The notes beneath the pieces were generated by a model, which saw nothing but the letters and a program-made list of their open reading frames with translations, was not told where the DNA came from and did not search any database. Shown piece after piece: positions 1-9,881 of a DNA stretch of 64,000 bases. Position 1 is the first letter of the stretch. Each line of letters opens with the position of its first letter. Location: NCBI RefSeq assembly GCF_014127285.1, contig NZ_CP059901.1, positions 1,860,001-1,924,000 on the forward strand, written 5' to 3'. The position numbers and the translations under genes were made by a program. The stretch comes from Mumia sp. ZJ1417 (GTDB lineage Bacteria > Actinomycetota > Actinomycetes > Propionibacteriales > Nocardioidaceae).

Positions 1-1311
1 ACGCTCCTGCTCGTACTGTCCATGATCGCGTCCGACGCTGCGGCGCCACCTTTGCTGGCTGACCGCGCCCCACAGCACCGCCAGGACACAGGCGACGCCC
101 GCGGCGACGAGGAGCCAGCCGAAGGCGTCGACCTTCGCCCCTGGACCGAGCGGTGCGACCAACCCGAGGACTGCGGCCAGACCACAGACGATCGGGACGC
201 TGAGGCCCAGTGCTCCGGACTCTCGTTCGGTCAGCTCCCACCCTGCCCGGCCATCGATCGGCCGCAATGGAGTCGTCGCACCGGTGCCGACCTCGGCGTC
301 AAGCCTCCCAGCCGTGACCTCGATGCCGGCCGTCTCGCAGCAGGCGCGCAACCGGTCCGCATCGGCGGTGGCGGGCACCAGCTCAGCGGTGTCGAATCCT
401 GCCAACAGCGCGCCCTCGGCATCTCGCAGGTGCACCTGTGCGGCTCCGAGCTCGACCAGCGCCACCCCGCCCGTGGCCGGTCCACGAAGCCAGATCTCCT
501 GAGCCTCGTACGGGCGGACGATCACGACGTCGTCATGCCCGAACTGCACCTGCGTCCCGGCAACGCCGCCAGGCACGTCGTACACCGACCGTCCGGCTGC
601 CTCGAGCGGGGTGCGGGTGAGACGTCGGAATGCCAGGCGGCTTCGTACGAGGCCGGCGGTGGCGGCGACCGCGAGCAGGCAGGCCACGGCGTGCGGCCAC
701 GCGGGCCAGTCCACGCCGGCCTGCAAGGCGACCAGGACGATGACGACGGACACCACGGCCATCGTCCAGACGAGCCGGGCGAGCCTCAGCTGCCGACGTT
801 GCGGCCGCAGCAGGACCCGGCTCTCCGCGGCCCGCTGCGTCCGGTCGAGCGGGGGGCCCTCCTGCAGAGTCAGCCCCAGCGCGCGGACCAGTGCCGCCGC
901 ACCGGAGGCCCGCAGAGCGTCGCTCGCAGGGGCTCCCGGCGGCACGACGTCGAGGAGCGGCACGGTGATCACCGGTCCGTCCGGGCCGGACAGGACCAGC
1001 GCGCCGCTGGGGGCGAGAGCCTCCTGACGGTCCCGCTCGGCCTCGATCCGGCGCACCACCCCAGACGCGGGCACCTGTCGGAGCAGGCTCTCGTCGGCAG
1101 GGTCGGCGGGCCACCGCCGTAGCGACCGCAGCTCGCTGTGGGTGCGCGGATGTGCGCGGGTGAGTGAGGCGGCCGTCCCCAGGAGCCGTGGCTCGGCGTC
1201 CGAGTCGTGGAGCCACAGCTCACCGCCGTCGGCGACGAGGCGGACGTGGCGCGCAGCGGGGATCGACAAGCCCCGTCCCGTCGCCCAGCTCACCTGGTGG
1301 GTCTCAGTCAT
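1..1311 (-). CDS. Multi-pass membrane protein of unknown function, C-terminus cut by window edge
   Basis: The frame is open from an ATG at 1311 to the first base of the window, giving 437 codons without a stop, so the 3' end is missing. The start overlaps the stop of the upstream gene as ATGA, a sign of translational coupling. I see an N-terminal soluble part of about 175 residues, hydrophobic helices at about 178-199 and 204-222, a second soluble part, and two more helices at about 368-386 and 395-417. I recognise no family. Its place behind two WXG-like genes suggests it is a membrane partner of a type VII-like secretion system or of its substrate, but this rests on context only. Confidence 0.72.
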   Translation of the reverse strand, partial: MTETHQVSWATGRGLSIPAARHVRLVADGGELWLHDSDAEPRLLGTAASLTRAHPRTHSELRSLRRWPADPADESLLRQVPASGVVRRIEAERDRQEALAPSGALVLSGPDGPVITVPLLDVVPPGAPASDALRASGAAALVRALGLTLQEGPPLDRTQRAAESRVLLRPQRRQLRLARLVWTMAVVSVVIVLVALQAGVDWPAWPHAVACLLAVAATAGLVRSRLAFRRLTRTPLEAAGRSVYDVPGGVAGTQVQFGHDDVVIVRPYEAQEIWLRGPATGGVALVELGAAQVHLRDAEGALLAGFDTAELVPATADADRLRACCETAGIEVTAGRLDAEVGTGATTPLRPIDGRAGWELTERESGALGLSVPIVCGLAAVLGLVAPLGPGAKVDAFGWLLVAAGVACVLAVLWGAVSQQRWRRSVGRDHGQYEQER

Positions 1312-2639
1312 TGAGGATCTTTGCCGCTGATCGTGTCGAACGTCTCAGGGAGCTTCGGGACCGACCCGACGGCGTCACGGACCTTGTTGGCGAAGTCGGT
1401 GGTGAACACGATCTGCTCGATCTTGATGTTGCGCGCGACCTTGTCGAGCTGCAGGGCATGGGCGGCGTCGTCGGTGGCGCGGCGCAGTGCGGCGAGCTGC
1501 TGGTTCAGCCCGGCCAGCTCGCGGCCACCGTTGCGCAGACTCTCGGCGACCGTGGCCGGCAGCTTCGTCGGGGCGGTGTTGATGAGCCCGATCAGGTCGT
1601 CGGCGGCACGTTGGCCCTCCTGCGCCGCGGCGCCGGTCAGCTTCTGCGTCCAGCGCGCGAGGTTGTTGCTCGGGTTGCTGATCTTCAGGGCGTTGTTGAA
1701 CTGCGTCACCTTGCCACTGATGAGCCTGTTCAGTGCAGCGGCCTTGGTCGTCTGGCTCAGGCGCGAGGCGACCTGCGGCGCGAGGCTCTTGATCCCGCGC
1801 AGCGCAGCGGACGCAGCCTTGCCGCCCACGAGCGACAGAGCGACATCCACGAGGGCCCATCCGACGTCGGCACCGCTGTAGTGCCCGGTGTCGGCTGCGT
1901 ACAGAAGCAGCGTGCCGGCCAGGATCGCGACGCTGAGGACGATAGCGGCGACGACGAGCGCGAAGGGTGCGCCGATCGTGAACACCAGCACGAGGATCAG
2001 GGCGCCAAGGACGAGCGCGATGATCTTCAGCACTTCCACGACGCGATGGATGACGTCGGCCATGTCGCGGACGGAGCCCTTGAAGTCGCCCCACCAGCCG
2101 TCGTCCCAGATCTCGGCGGCGTCCTCGATGTCGTTCTTGCGGTCGCGGGCGGCGCGGTTGAGCACCTCCATCGCCTCGCGCATCTGCGACACCGCGCGGC
2201 CCAGGTCGCCCTCGGCGCCCTCGCGGGTCTCGTCGGTCTTGTCCTGCCCGGTCGGCGCCTCGCCCTCACCCTCGAACGGCTTGTTCTCGTCGACGGTCTT
2301 CTGGGCGGCCTCGGCCTTCTTGAGGGCGCTCCAGGTGTCGTTGCGCCCGGTCTCGACGTTGGTCTTCCAGCTGTCAAGCGCCGTCGCGACGGCCTCGTAG
2401 CGCTGGACGACCTTGCCGAGGTCCTCGAGGACGTCGTCCGCCTTGTCGGCGAATGCCTCGGCGGCCTTGCCGCGCCAGCCGTCGAGGTCGGAGACGGCCT
2501 TCAGGATGCGCTTGATCTCGTCGGCCTCGTCGGCGCGGGAGCGCATCGCGTCGGCGACCGTCCGTACCTCCGACTCTGATGCTTCGATCGGGTCGGACGC
2601 GTGCCCGACGAGGTCCCAGTCTCCGCTGCGTTTGGTCAC
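1308..2639 (-). CDS. Putative type VII-secreted protein with WXG-like N-terminus and membrane hairpin
   Basis: 443 residues from a GTG start that overlaps the upstream stop as GTGA. The N-terminal ~115 residues are predicted helical and carry GWRG at 54-57, like the central turn of WXG100/T7SS-signal domains. An acidic linker follows (about 118-145), then another helical stretch, a hydrophobic hairpin at about 205-221 and 225-247, and a basic helical C-terminal part of about 180 residues that I cannot match to a known toxin domain. Actinobacterial proteins with this N-terminal type are often polymorphic toxins secreted by ESX-like systems. That function is not shown here, and no EccC-like ATPase is in the window. 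Confidence 0.7.
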   Translation of the reverse strand: MTKRSGDWDLVGHASDPIEASESEVRTVADAMRSRADEADEIKRILKAVSDLDGWRGKAAEAFADKADDVLEDLGKVVQRYEAVATALDSWKTNVETGRNDTWSALKKAEAAQKTVDENKPFEGEGEAPTGQDKTDETREGAEGDLGRAVSQMREAMEVLNRAARDRKNDIEDAAEIWDDGWWGDFKGSVRDMADVIHRVVEVLKIIALVLGALILVLVFTIGAPFALVVAAIVLSVAILAGTLLLYAADTGHYSGADVGWALVDVALSLVGGKAASAALRGIKSLAPQVASRLSQTTKAAALNRLISGKVTQFNNALKISNPSNNLARWTQKLTGAAAQEGQRAADDLIGLINTAPTKLPATVAESLRNGGRELAGLNQQLAALRRATDDAAHALQLDKVARNIKIEQIVFTTDFANKVRDAVGSVPKLPETFDTISGKDPQ

Positions 2640-2944
2640 GGCTCCTTCTTCGCTTCCTTGATCGCTTTCACCAGCTCGGCGGCGAGCTTCTCGTCGGCCT
2701 CCTCGAACCCGTTGGCGGTCTCCGTGGCGAGCTCGCCCAGCTTCAAGAGCTTGTCGGCCAGGTGGTCACGGTTGTCGTCCCAGTTCTTACGGAACTTGTC
2801 CATGGCGTCGACGACATCCTCGTGCGCGAGGTGCTCCTTGCCGTACGAGGCTCTGCCGTCGGCGGACTTCAACCGGTCGCACAGTGTCGTCAGGCGGGTG
2901 CCGAGGTCGCGCAGCTCCTGGGTGGCCACTTGGAGATCGTTCAT
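2636..2944 (-). CDS. Small helical WXG100-like protein
   Basis: 102 residues if translated from ATG 2944. A GTG at 2953 would add three residues. I prefer the ATG because TAACAT lies at 2959-2954, nine bases upstream, and no ribosome binding site is visible, which fits a leaderless start. The product is charged and almost wholly helical, with no signal peptide or membrane segment, and resembles in size the Esx/WXG100 proteins, although no clear WXG turn is present (the nearest is KNWDDN). It heads the three-gene operon, so it may act as partner or chaperone of the 443-residue protein. The assignment rests on size, composition and context. Confidence 0.65.
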   Translation of the reverse strand: MNDLQVATQELRDLGTRLTTLCDRLKSADGRASYGKEHLAHEDVVDAMDKFRKNWDDNRDHLADKLLKLGELATETANGFEEADEKLAAELVKAIKEAKKEP

Positions 2945-2953
2945 GGGACCCAC

Positions 2954-2959
2954 ATGTTA
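2954..2959 (-). promoter_or_regulatory. Putative -10 box of the T7SS-like operon
   Basis: TAACAT on the minus strand, nine bases before ATG 2944. It fits the TANNNT -10 boxes seen before many start codons in this window. No convincing -35 box is visible. Confidence 0.4.
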
Positions 2960-3041
2960 GGGGCCCAGAGGGCCACGGCGGGTGCAGGGCGCGTACGGAT
3001 CGTTATCGTCGTGTGGTCGTCACGTGTCGGGGGTCTCGCCT

Positions 3042-3047
3042 AGGCTC
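3042..3047 (+). promoter_or_regulatory. Putative -10 box of the binding-protein gene
   Basis: TAGGCT in the divergent region between the T7SS-like operon and the solute-binding protein gene, giving a leader of about 45 nt before GTG 3099. The hexamer is identical to other -10 candidates in this window (before pyrR, metK and fmt). No clear -35 is seen. Confidence 0.35.
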
Positions 3048-3098
3048 CTGTGAGCGCCCGCCGTCGTGTCGGCGGGCGAGACGACGAGGGAGGTCAGG

Positions 3099-4916
3099 GT
3101 GGGACGCCGGCTCGGGCGCATGATCGCCCTGTGCTGTGTCGGTGCGCTCGTCGTGGGCTGCACGGTGGCCGACGACGCACGATCCTCCCCGACGGTGACG
3201 ACGCTCGACCACGTCGCTGCAGGGCGCGAGGGCAGCGCACGCGATCCCGACGCGCCGGCGCCCGCACCCGAGATCAAGGGCGCCACCCGCGGAGGCACCC
3301 TGACCGTCCTCAGCTCGCACGTGCCCGAGTCGCTCGATCCGGCCAGGTCGTCGTTCACCGACACGCGGGGCATCTTGTCGGGCCTCGTCACGCGGTCGTT
3401 GACGCAGTTCCACCGCGACCCCGACACCGGGCGGATGGTGCTGGTCCCCGACCTCGCCACCGACCTCGGCACCCCCAACGACGACAACACCGCATGGACG
3501 TTCACGCTGCGCCCCGGCGTCAACTTCGAGAACGGTGCGCCGATCACCGCCGCCGACGTCGCGTACGGGGTCAAGCGCGCGTTCGCCAGCACGGAGCTGC
3601 CGGGTGCCCCCGCGTACCTCCAGACGTTCTTCCTCGACGGCAACCGCTACCGCGGCCCGTACGCGACGAAGGCCGAGCTGAAGCAGCGCGAGGGGTACGA
3701 ACCCGACTGGTACGCCGGCGACGCCTTCCGTGCGATCGAGGTCACGGGCCGCAGGATCACGTTCCACATGCGGCGCCCGTTCGCCGACATGCCCTATCTC
3801 GCGTCGTTCCCCCAGTTCTCACCGGTGCCGCGCAGCGCCGACGCCGACCCCGCCGCGTACGGTCGGCGGCCGGTCGCCACCGGTCCGTACGCGGTCTCGA
3901 CCTATCGCGACGGCACGACCCTGACGCTCGAGCGCAACCCGCGGTGGGACCCGGCGACCGACCCGGCACGCCACCAGTACGCGGACGGGTGGACGTTCCT
4001 GTGGGGCCAGGATCCCGACCGCATCGACGGGCTGATGGTCGACGACGCCGGCGACGCGCAGTACGCGCTCTCGTACGACTCGGTGGCGGCCGACACCTTC
4101 GAGCGGATGCGCGACGACGCGCCCGAGCGGCTGGTCGCGGCCGGGACGCCGTGCACCTATCTCTGGTACCTCGACACCCGCTCGATCTCCGACCGCCGCG
4201 TCCGCCAGGCGCTCGGCTGGGCGTACCCGTACGACGCCGCCTGGAAGGCCGGCCGCGAGAGTGTGGGGACGACAAGGCTCCCCGGCACGACCCTGCTCCC
4301 GCCGGGGACTGCTGGCCGTCGCTCGTACGACCCGCTCGGCAACGGCGGCCGCCGGACGGACGCGCAGCGCGCACACGCCCTGCTCGAGGAGGCGGACGCG
4401 CTCGGGTTCGCCGTCCGCTGGTACTACGCGAGCGATGTGCCCGAGAAGGTCGCGATCAAGGACGCCGTGGTGACAGCACTGCGGCGCGCCGGGTTCGAGC
4501 CGCAGCCGGTCGCGACCACCGCCAAGCAGATCCGCGCGATGCAGTTCGACCCAGACGGTCCGCACAACGTCGTCGACTCCGGCTGGTGCTCCGACTGGCC
4601 CACCGGCTCGTCGTGGTTCCCAGCACAGTGGTCGAGCGAGATCGTCGACGACCCGAGCCGCCCGAACCCGTCGATGCTCGCTGCCGAGGACGTCGACGAC
4701 GCGATCGACAAGACCCTCGACACCCTCAGTGGTGCCGACGCGGCCCGCGCGTGGGGCGCGCTCGATGAACGGGTCGGGCGCAAGCACTATCCCGCGGTCG
4801 TCCTCGGCCACGGTGGTGTGGTGCTGGCTCACGGCAGCAGGGTCGGCGGCATGGCCGTCAACCAGCTGCTCGCGATGCCCGTCTTTGCTGACATGTACGT
4901 CGACCAGAGCGGCTGA
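3099..4916 (+). CDS. ABC transporter substrate-binding lipoprotein, peptide/nickel family (SBP_bac_5)
   Basis: 605 residues from GTG 3099, chosen because GGGAGG at 3088-3093 is well spaced before it and because it gives a compact lipoprotein signal: basic start, hydrophobic core and lipobox LVVGC with the lipidated Cys at 21. An in-frame GTG at 3066 would only lengthen the basic region. The mature part shows family-5 features: an early GGTLTVL strand, [10 protein letters not shown], and [21 protein letters not shown] followed by [20 protein letters not shown]. Family-5 proteins bind peptides or similar solutes outside the membrane and deliver them to an ABC permease. No permease or ATPase gene lies nearby, so the substrate and partner are unknown. 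Confidence 0.88.
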   Translation: MGRRLGRMIALCCVGALVVGCTVADDARSSPTVTTLDHVAAGREGSARDPDAPAPAPEIKGATRGGTLTVLSSHVPESLDPARSSFTDTRGILSGLVTRSLTQFHRDPDTGRMVLVPDLATDLGTPNDDNTAWTFTLRPGVNFENGAPITAADVAYGVKRAFASTELPGAPAYLQTFFLDGNRYRGPYATKAELKQREGYEPDWYAGDAFRAIEVTGRRITFHMRRPFADMPYLASFPQFSPVPRSADADPAAYGRRPVATGPYAVSTYRDGTTLTLERNPRWDPATDPARHQYADGWTFLWGQDPDRIDGLMVDDAGDAQYALSYDSVAADTFERMRDDAPERLVAAGTPCTYLWYLDTRSISDRRVRQALGWAYPYDAAWKAGRESVGTTRLPGTTLLPPGTAGRRSYDPLGNGGRRTDAQRAHALLEEADALGFAVRWYYASDVPEKVAIKDAVVTALRRAGFEPQPVATTAKQIRAMQFDPDGPHNVVDSGWCSDWPTGSSWFPAQWSSEIVDDPSRPNPSMLAAEDVDDAIDKTLDTLSGADAARAWGALDERVGRKHYPAVVLGHGGVVLAHGSRVGGMAVNQLLAMPVFADMYVDQSG

Positions 4917-4938
4917 CCGGGCCGCGTACCCTGGGCGG

Positions 4939-6333
4939 GTGGACTCAGACGGCGCACCCCCGGACGGGCTCTTCGACGTCCCCGACGTCGCCCCTGCACC
5001 GTCAGGTGGCGGCAGCCTGACCGACGCGGCCCACCGCGCCGCGCCGCTGGCGGTCCGGATGCGGCCGCGCACGCTCGACGAGCTCGTCGGCCAGGAGGCG
5101 CTCCTGCGCACCGGCACACCCCTGCGGCGGATGGTGCACGGCGACCAGTCGATGTCGCTGATCCTGTGGGGTCCGCCCGGGACGGGAAAGACGACGCTCG
5201 CCTCCCTGGTCAGCCATCAGACCAACCGCCGCTTCGTCGAGGTGTCGGCGGTGTCGGCCGGCGTCAAGGAGGTGCGTGAGACGCTCGCGTCCGCCCGCCG
5301 GATGCTGGCGCAGGGCGGGCGCGAGACCGTGCTGTTCGTCGACGAGGTCCACCGCTTCTCCAAGGCGCAGCAGGACGCGCTCCTGCCCGGCGTCGAGAAC
5401 CGTTGGGTCTCGCTGATCGCCGCCACCACCGAGAACCCGCACTTCTCCGTGATCTCGCCGCTGCTGTCCCGCTCGCTGCTGCTGACCCTCGAGCCGCTGA
5501 GCGACGATGACATCGCCACCCTCGTGGAGCGTGCGGTCGCCGACGAGCGCGGCCTCGCGGGGGCGGTGGTGCTCGAGGACGAGGCCCGTGACCACCTCGT
5601 ACGCCTCGCCGGGGGTGACGCACGACGGGCTCTGACCTACCTAGAGGCGGCGGCCGGTGCGGCGCAGGCCCAGGACCGTGACCGCATCACCATTGACGAT
5701 GCCGCGAGCGCCGTTGACCGGGCGGCCGTCCGGTACGACCGGCAAGGCGACCAGCACTATGACGTCACGAGCGCGCTCATCAAGTCGATCCGTGGATCGG
5801 ACGTCGACGCGGCGCTGCACTACCTGGCGCGGATGGTGGAGGCGGGGGAGGACCCCAAGTTCCTCGCGCGCCGACTGATGATCTCGGCCAGCGAGGACAT
5901 CGGCCTCGCCGACCCGACAGCGCTGCAGACTGCGGTGGCTGGCGCACAGGCGGTGCAGATGATCGGCTTCCCGGAGGCGGCGCTCACCCTCTCGCAGGTC
6001 GTGATCACGTTGGCGCTCGCGCCGAAGTCCAACGCCGCGTACAAGGCGATCGCCGCCGCGAGCGCCGACGTCCGGGCGGGCAAGGCAGGGGCGGTGCCGC
6101 CTGCGCTGCGCGATGCCCACTACGCCGGAGCCAAGAAGCTCGGCCACGGGCACGACTACAAGTACGCCCACGACGACCCGCGGGGGGTGGTGGGCCAGCA
6201 GTACGCGCCGGACGAGATCGACGGCGCGGAATACTACCGGCCGACCGGCCGCGGCGCGGAGGCCGCGTACGCGGAGCGGGTGGCGCGGCTGCGCGAGATC
6301 CTGCGCGACCCGGCGGAACGCTCGGGTGACTGA
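4939..6333 (+). CDS. rarA: Replication-associated recombination protein A, AAA+ ATPase (RarA/MgsA)
   Basis: 464 residues from GTG 4939, which follows TACCCT (4927-4932) by six bases with no ribosome binding site, so it is probably leaderless. The AAA+ core is intact: [13 protein letters not shown] at about 40-52, Walker A GPPGTGKT at about 78-85, Walker [11 protein letters not shown] at about 131-140, then the RarA tetramerisation region with [11 protein letters not shown] and [24 protein letters not shown]. Length fits the family. RarA forms a tetrameric clamp-loader-like ATPase that acts at stalled replication forks. It is a single transcription unit between the binding protein and the alaS-leading genes. 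Confidence 0.95.
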   Translation: MDSDGAPPDGLFDVPDVAPAPSGGGSLTDAAHRAAPLAVRMRPRTLDELVGQEALLRTGTPLRRMVHGDQSMSLILWGPPGTGKTTLASLVSHQTNRRFVEVSAVSAGVKEVRETLASARRMLAQGGRETVLFVDEVHRFSKAQQDALLPGVENRWVSLIAATTENPHFSVISPLLSRSLLLTLEPLSDDDIATLVERAVADERGLAGAVVLEDEARDHLVRLAGGDARRALTYLEAAAGAAQAQDRDRITIDDAASAVDRAAVRYDRQGDQHYDVTSALIKSIRGSDVDAALHYLARMVEAGEDPKFLARRLMISASEDIGLADPTALQTAVAGAQAVQMIGFPEAALTLSQVVITLALAPKSNAAYKAIAAASADVRAGKAGAVPPALRDAHYAGAKKLGHGHDYKYAHDDPRGVVGQQYAPDEIDGAEYYRPTGRGAEAAYAERVARLREILRDPAERSGD

Positions 6334-6362
6334 CCGCGGACCCGGTCGGTAGGGTCGAGCCC

Positions 6363-6911
6363 ATGCCGATCGAGACCTGGGTCACCGCCCTGGCCTGTGG
6401 CGTCGCGCTCGTCGCCCTGGCCGCCGCCCTGCTGGCCGTGCGCGCCCTCTCGCGGCTGCGCGCCGAGGTGCGCGGGCTGGCCGGGCGGACCGAGCTGAGC
6501 GAGGGGAGCAGTCGGGCGACCCCCCTTGTCGAGACCCCCTCCACCGAGATCGTCTACGCCCCCACACCGCTCGCCCACGTCGGCGGCGCCGAGCGCCAGG
6601 TCCTCCCGCGCGAGCGGGCGGTGGTGACCCAGGAGGGCACCGTCATCGTCCTTCCTTCGGAGCAGCAGGTCGTGGCGGCTACCATGGGACGTCCGCTGGT
6701 CCGTGGCGCCGTGCTGAGCCATGGGCTGATGCACGCGCTACGGCCGGAGAGCCGGGATCGGATCCGAGGGATCGTCCGTCGCGAGTTCCGCCGTCGTCGC
6801 AAGATCCGGCGGCGCGCCGCGCGCCAGGCGGCCCGTTCGGCGTCGGTGGCCCCGGAGGTCCCGTCGTGGCCCGGCAGCACCACGACACCCGAGCAGGAGG
6901 GCACACGATGA
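6363..6911 (+). CDS. Single-pass membrane protein of unknown function upstream of alaS
   Basis: 182 residues from ATG 6363, seven bases after TAGGGT (6350-6355), so probably leaderless. One N-terminal membrane helix (about 8-28) is followed by a polar region and a strongly basic C-terminal stretch rich in arginine (about 130-160). I recognise no domain with confidence; small membrane proteins, some of the DUF948 type, are common in this position in Actinomycetota. The stop overlaps the next start as ATGA. Confidence 0.75.
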   Translation: MPIETWVTALACGVALVALAAALLAVRALSRLRAEVRGLAGRTELSEGSSRATPLVETPSTEIVYAPTPLAHVGGAERQVLPRERAVVTQEGTVIVLPSEQQVVAATMGRPLVRGAVLSHGLMHALRPESRDRIRGIVRREFRRRRKIRRRAARQAARSASVAPEVPSWPGSTTTPEQEGTR

Positions 6912-7198
6912 AGAGCCGCGTTCTGTGGTTCGTCGCGGGCACCACCGCAGGGGTGTACGGGACCTTCAAGGCGAAGCGGATGGCCGACCGGTTCACCCCG
7001 ACCGGGATGACCGACCAGGTCGCCGCGTGGCAGGTCGGTCTCCAGGCGTTCGCCGAGGAGGTCCGCTCCGGCATGAGCGTGCGCGAGGCCGAGATCGCTG
7101 AACACCTGGGTCTGCCGCCCGACGCGCTCGCCCGCGCTCTGCCCCCCTCCGCGGGACGACCCCCCGCCACGCGCCAGCTTCCCCCGTACGACGAGTAA
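6908..7198 (+). CDS. DUF6167-like small protein
   Basis: 96 residues from ATG 6908, coupled to the previous gene by ATGA. It starts with a hydrophobic helix (VLWFVAGTTAGVYGTFK) and continues with KRMADRFTPTGMTDQVAAW and an acidic helix. This matches my memory of the DUF6167 proteins that lie directly before alaS in Nocardioides and Streptomyces. The function is unknown. The stop at 7196-7198 is 15 bases from alaS. Confidence 0.75.
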   Translation: MKSRVLWFVAGTTAGVYGTFKAKRMADRFTPTGMTDQVAAWQVGLQAFAEEVRSGMSVREAEIAEHLGLPPDALARALPPSAGRPPATRQLPPYDE

Positions 7199-7213
7199 GG
7201 ACTGCTTCCCCAT

Positions 7214-9880
7214 ATGGACACAGCGGAGATCCGCCGCCGGTTCCTCGACCACTTCGAGTCGAACGGCCACACGGTGGTGCCCTCGGCATCGCTGATCCTG
7301 GACGACCCCAACCTGCTCTTCGTGAACGCGGGCATGGTGCCGTTCAAGCCGTACTTCCTTGGTCAGGAGACCCCGCCGTTCAAGCGGGCGACCAGCGTTC
7401 AGAAGTGCGTGCGCACCCAGGACATCGAAGAGGTCGGCAAGACCACCCGGCACGGCACGTTCTTCCAGATGAACGGCAACTTCTCGTTCGGCGACTACTT
7501 CAAAGAGGGCGCCATCGAGCTTGCCTGGTCGCTGGTGACCGGCGCGGTCGAGTCCGGCGGGCTCGGGTTCGACCCCGAGCGCGTGTGGGTGACGGTGCTG
7601 CCGAGCGATGCCGAGGCGCGCGACGCGTGGCGGAGGATCGCCGGCCTGCCCGACGAGCGGATCCAGGATCGCGGGCTGGAGGACAACTACTGGCACATGG
7701 GCGTGCCCGGACCCGGTGGCCCGTGCTCGGAGATCTACATCGACCGCGGCGCCGAGTACGGCCCGGACGGCGGCCCCGTCGTCGACGAGGACCGCTTCCT
7801 CGAGATCTGGAACCTCGTGTTCATGCAGGAGGAGCTGAGCCAGGTCCGCAGCAAGGCCGACTTCGACGTGCTGGCTCCGCTGCCGAGCAAGAACATCGAC
7901 ACCGGCATGGGCCTCGAGCGCGTCGCGTACCTGCTGCAGGGCAAGCAGAACATGTACGAGATCGACCAGGTCTTCCCGGTCATCGAGAAGGCCTCGGCGC
8001 TCTCGGGCAAGCGGTACGGCGCGGTCCACGAGGACGACGTGCGCTTCCGCGTCATCGCCGACCACGTCCGCAGTGGACTCATGCTGATCGGTGACGGTGT
8101 CACCCCTGGCAACGAGGGGCGCGGCTACGTGCTGCGCCGTCTGCTGCGCCGTGCGGTGCGCTCGATGCGCCTGCTCGGTTATGAGGACCCCGCCCTGCCG
8201 GAGCTGCTCCCGGTGAGCCGCGACGAGATGGTGCGCTCGTACCCGGAGGTCGGGACGGACTTCGCCCGCATCGCGCAGGTCGCGTACGCGGAGGAGGAGA
8301 CGTTCCGCCAGACCCTCGCGAAGGGTACGCAGATCTTCGACCTGGCCGCGGACACGGCCAAGGCTGAGGGGGCGACCGTCCTCACGGGCGACAAGGCGTT
8401 CCAGCTCCACGACACGTACGGGTTCCCGATCGACCTGACGCTCGAGATGGCCTCTGAGCAGGGGCTTGCCGTCGACGAGCAGGGCTTCCGTGCGCTGATG
8501 TCCGAGCAGCGTGCGCGTGCCAAGGCGGACGCGAAGTCCAAGAAGGGTCGCCACGCCGACACCACGATCTACCGCGACGCGCTCGACGCGAACGGACCGA
8601 CCGAGTGGCTCGCGTACGAGCGCCTGAGCACCGAGTCGCAGGTCCGGTCACTGATCCAGGAGGCCGGACGCACACCGGCCGTGGGAGAGTCGCAGGTCGC
8701 CGAGGTGGTCCTCGACCGCACCCCGTTCTATGCGGAGTCCGGTGGCCAGAGCGCCGACGCCGGTGTCCTCGTATGGGATGGCGGTCGCGCCGAGGTGCTC
8801 GACGTCCAGCGCCCGTTGCGCGGCCTCGTCGTCCACCAGGTGCGCGTGCTGGAGGGCGAGCTGACCGAGGGTACGGCGCTGCAGGCCGACGTCGACCCGC
8901 AGTGGCGCGTCGGGGCCTGCCAGGCGCACTCGGGGACGCACGTCGTGCACGCGGCGCTGCGCGAGGTCCTCGGCCCGACGGCGCTGCAGAGCGGTTCGTA
9001 CAACCGTCCCGGCTATCTGCGCCTCGACTTCGGCTGGTCGAGCGCGCTGTCGCCGACGCAGATGCACGACGTCGAGCAGGCCGCGAACATCGCCCTGCGT
9101 GAGGACCTGTTGGTCACCGCCGCCGTGATGCCGCTCGAGCGGGCCAAGGAGCTCGGTGCGCTCGCCTTGTTCGGCGAGACGTACGGCGAGGACGTCCGCG
9201 TCGTCGAGATCGGTGGCCCGTGGTCGCGCGAGCTCTGCGGTGGCACGCACGTGGCTCACTCGTCGCAGATCGGCACGATCGTGCTCACGTCCGACAGCTC
9301 GGTGGGCGCGGGCAATCGCCGCGTTGAGGCCGTGGTCGGTCTCGAGGGCTTCTCGTACCTCGCTCGCGAGCGCGATCTCGTCGCGCAAATCAGTGATCTC
9401 CTCAAGGTCCAGCACGACGACGTCCCGGGCCGGGTGGCGGACCTGGTCGGACGTCTGCGGACCGCCGAGAAGGAGATGGAGAAGCTGCGTGCTGCGCAGC
9501 TGCTGTCGTCGGTTGCCGACCTCGCTGGGGACGCGGTGGACGTGGACGGCGTCGCGTACGTCGGGCACGTCGCCGACGGCCTCCCTGCGAAGGACGTCCG
9601 TACGCTCGCCCTCGACGTCCGCGGACGTCTCGACTCGTCGCGGCCGGCCGTCGTGGCCATGATCGGCACGGCCGACGGCAAGGCCGCCTGCGTGGTCGCC
9701 GTCAACGACGCAGGCCGCTCGGCCGGTCTCGCGGCGGGCGACCTCATCAAGGCGGCGATGGAGTCGCTGGGTGGTCGCGGAGGCGGCAAGGCCGACATCG
9801 CCCAGGGTGGTGGCACGGAGGTCGCGGCCGCACCGCAGGCGATCGAGGCGGTCCGTCGCGCGATCCAAGGCGCGGTCTGA
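7214..9880 (+). CDS. alaS: Alanine--tRNA ligase
   Basis: 888 residues from ATG 7214, with AAGGA at 7197-7201 upstream. It attaches alanine to tRNA-Ala and edits mischarged Ser/Gly. The class II catalytic domain begins with IRRRFLDHFESNGHTVVPS and contains GMVPFKPYFLG and the motif-2-like KCVRTQDIEEVGKT. The editing domain has both zinc-binding pairs, HSGTH (within CQAHSGTHVVH) and CGGTH (within ELCGGTHVAH). The C-terminal DHHA1 domain ends with a glycine-rich segment GGRGGGKADIAQGGG. Length is normal. It begins the alaS-ruvX-mltG-aroE run, one base before ruvX. Confidence 0.98.
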   Translation: MDTAEIRRRFLDHFESNGHTVVPSASLILDDPNLLFVNAGMVPFKPYFLGQETPPFKRATSVQKCVRTQDIEEVGKTTRHGTFFQMNGNFSFGDYFKEGAIELAWSLVTGAVESGGLGFDPERVWVTVLPSDAEARDAWRRIAGLPDERIQDRGLEDNYWHMGVPGPGGPCSEIYIDRGAEYGPDGGPVVDEDRFLEIWNLVFMQEELSQVRSKADFDVLAPLPSKNIDTGMGLERVAYLLQGKQNMYEIDQVFPVIEKASALSGKRYGAVHEDDVRFRVIADHVRSGLMLIGDGVTPGNEGRGYVLRRLLRRAVRSMRLLGYEDPALPELLPVSRDEMVRSYPEVGTDFARIAQVAYAEEETFRQTLAKGTQIFDLAADTAKAEGATVLTGDKAFQLHDTYGFPIDLTLEMASEQGLAVDEQGFRALMSEQRARAKADAKSKKGRHADTTIYRDALDANGPTEWLAYERLSTESQVRSLIQEAGRTPAVGESQVAEVVLDRTPFYAESGGQSADAGVLVWDGGRAEVLDVQRPLRGLVVHQVRVLEGELTEGTALQADVDPQWRVGACQAHSGTHVVHAALREVLGPTALQSGSYNRPGYLRLDFGWSSALSPTQMHDVEQAANIALREDLLVTAAVMPLERAKELGALALFGETYGEDVRVVEIGGPWSRELCGGTHVAHSSQIGTIVLTSDSSVGAGNRRVEAVVGLEGFSYLARERDLVAQISDLLKVQHDDVPGRVADLVGRLRTAEKEMEKLRAAQLLSSVADLAGDAVDVDGVAYVGHVADGLPAKDVRTLALDVRGRLDSSRPAVVAMIGTADGKAACVVAVNDAGRSAGLAAGDLIKAAMESLGGRGGGKADIAQGGGTEVAAAPQAIEAVRRAIQGAV

Positions 9881-9881
9881 C

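Noticed and set aside
3066-3098. Upstream GTG at 3066 as the start of the binding lipoprotein.
   Set aside because: It lacks a ribosome binding site and would put 11 extra residues before an already complete signal peptide; GTG 3099 has GGGAGG well placed.
6554-8554. A 666-codon minus-strand frame opposite alaS and the small genes before it.
   Set aside because: Same GC-driven antisense effect; it crosses three plus-strand genes with clear start signals and has no recognisable motif.
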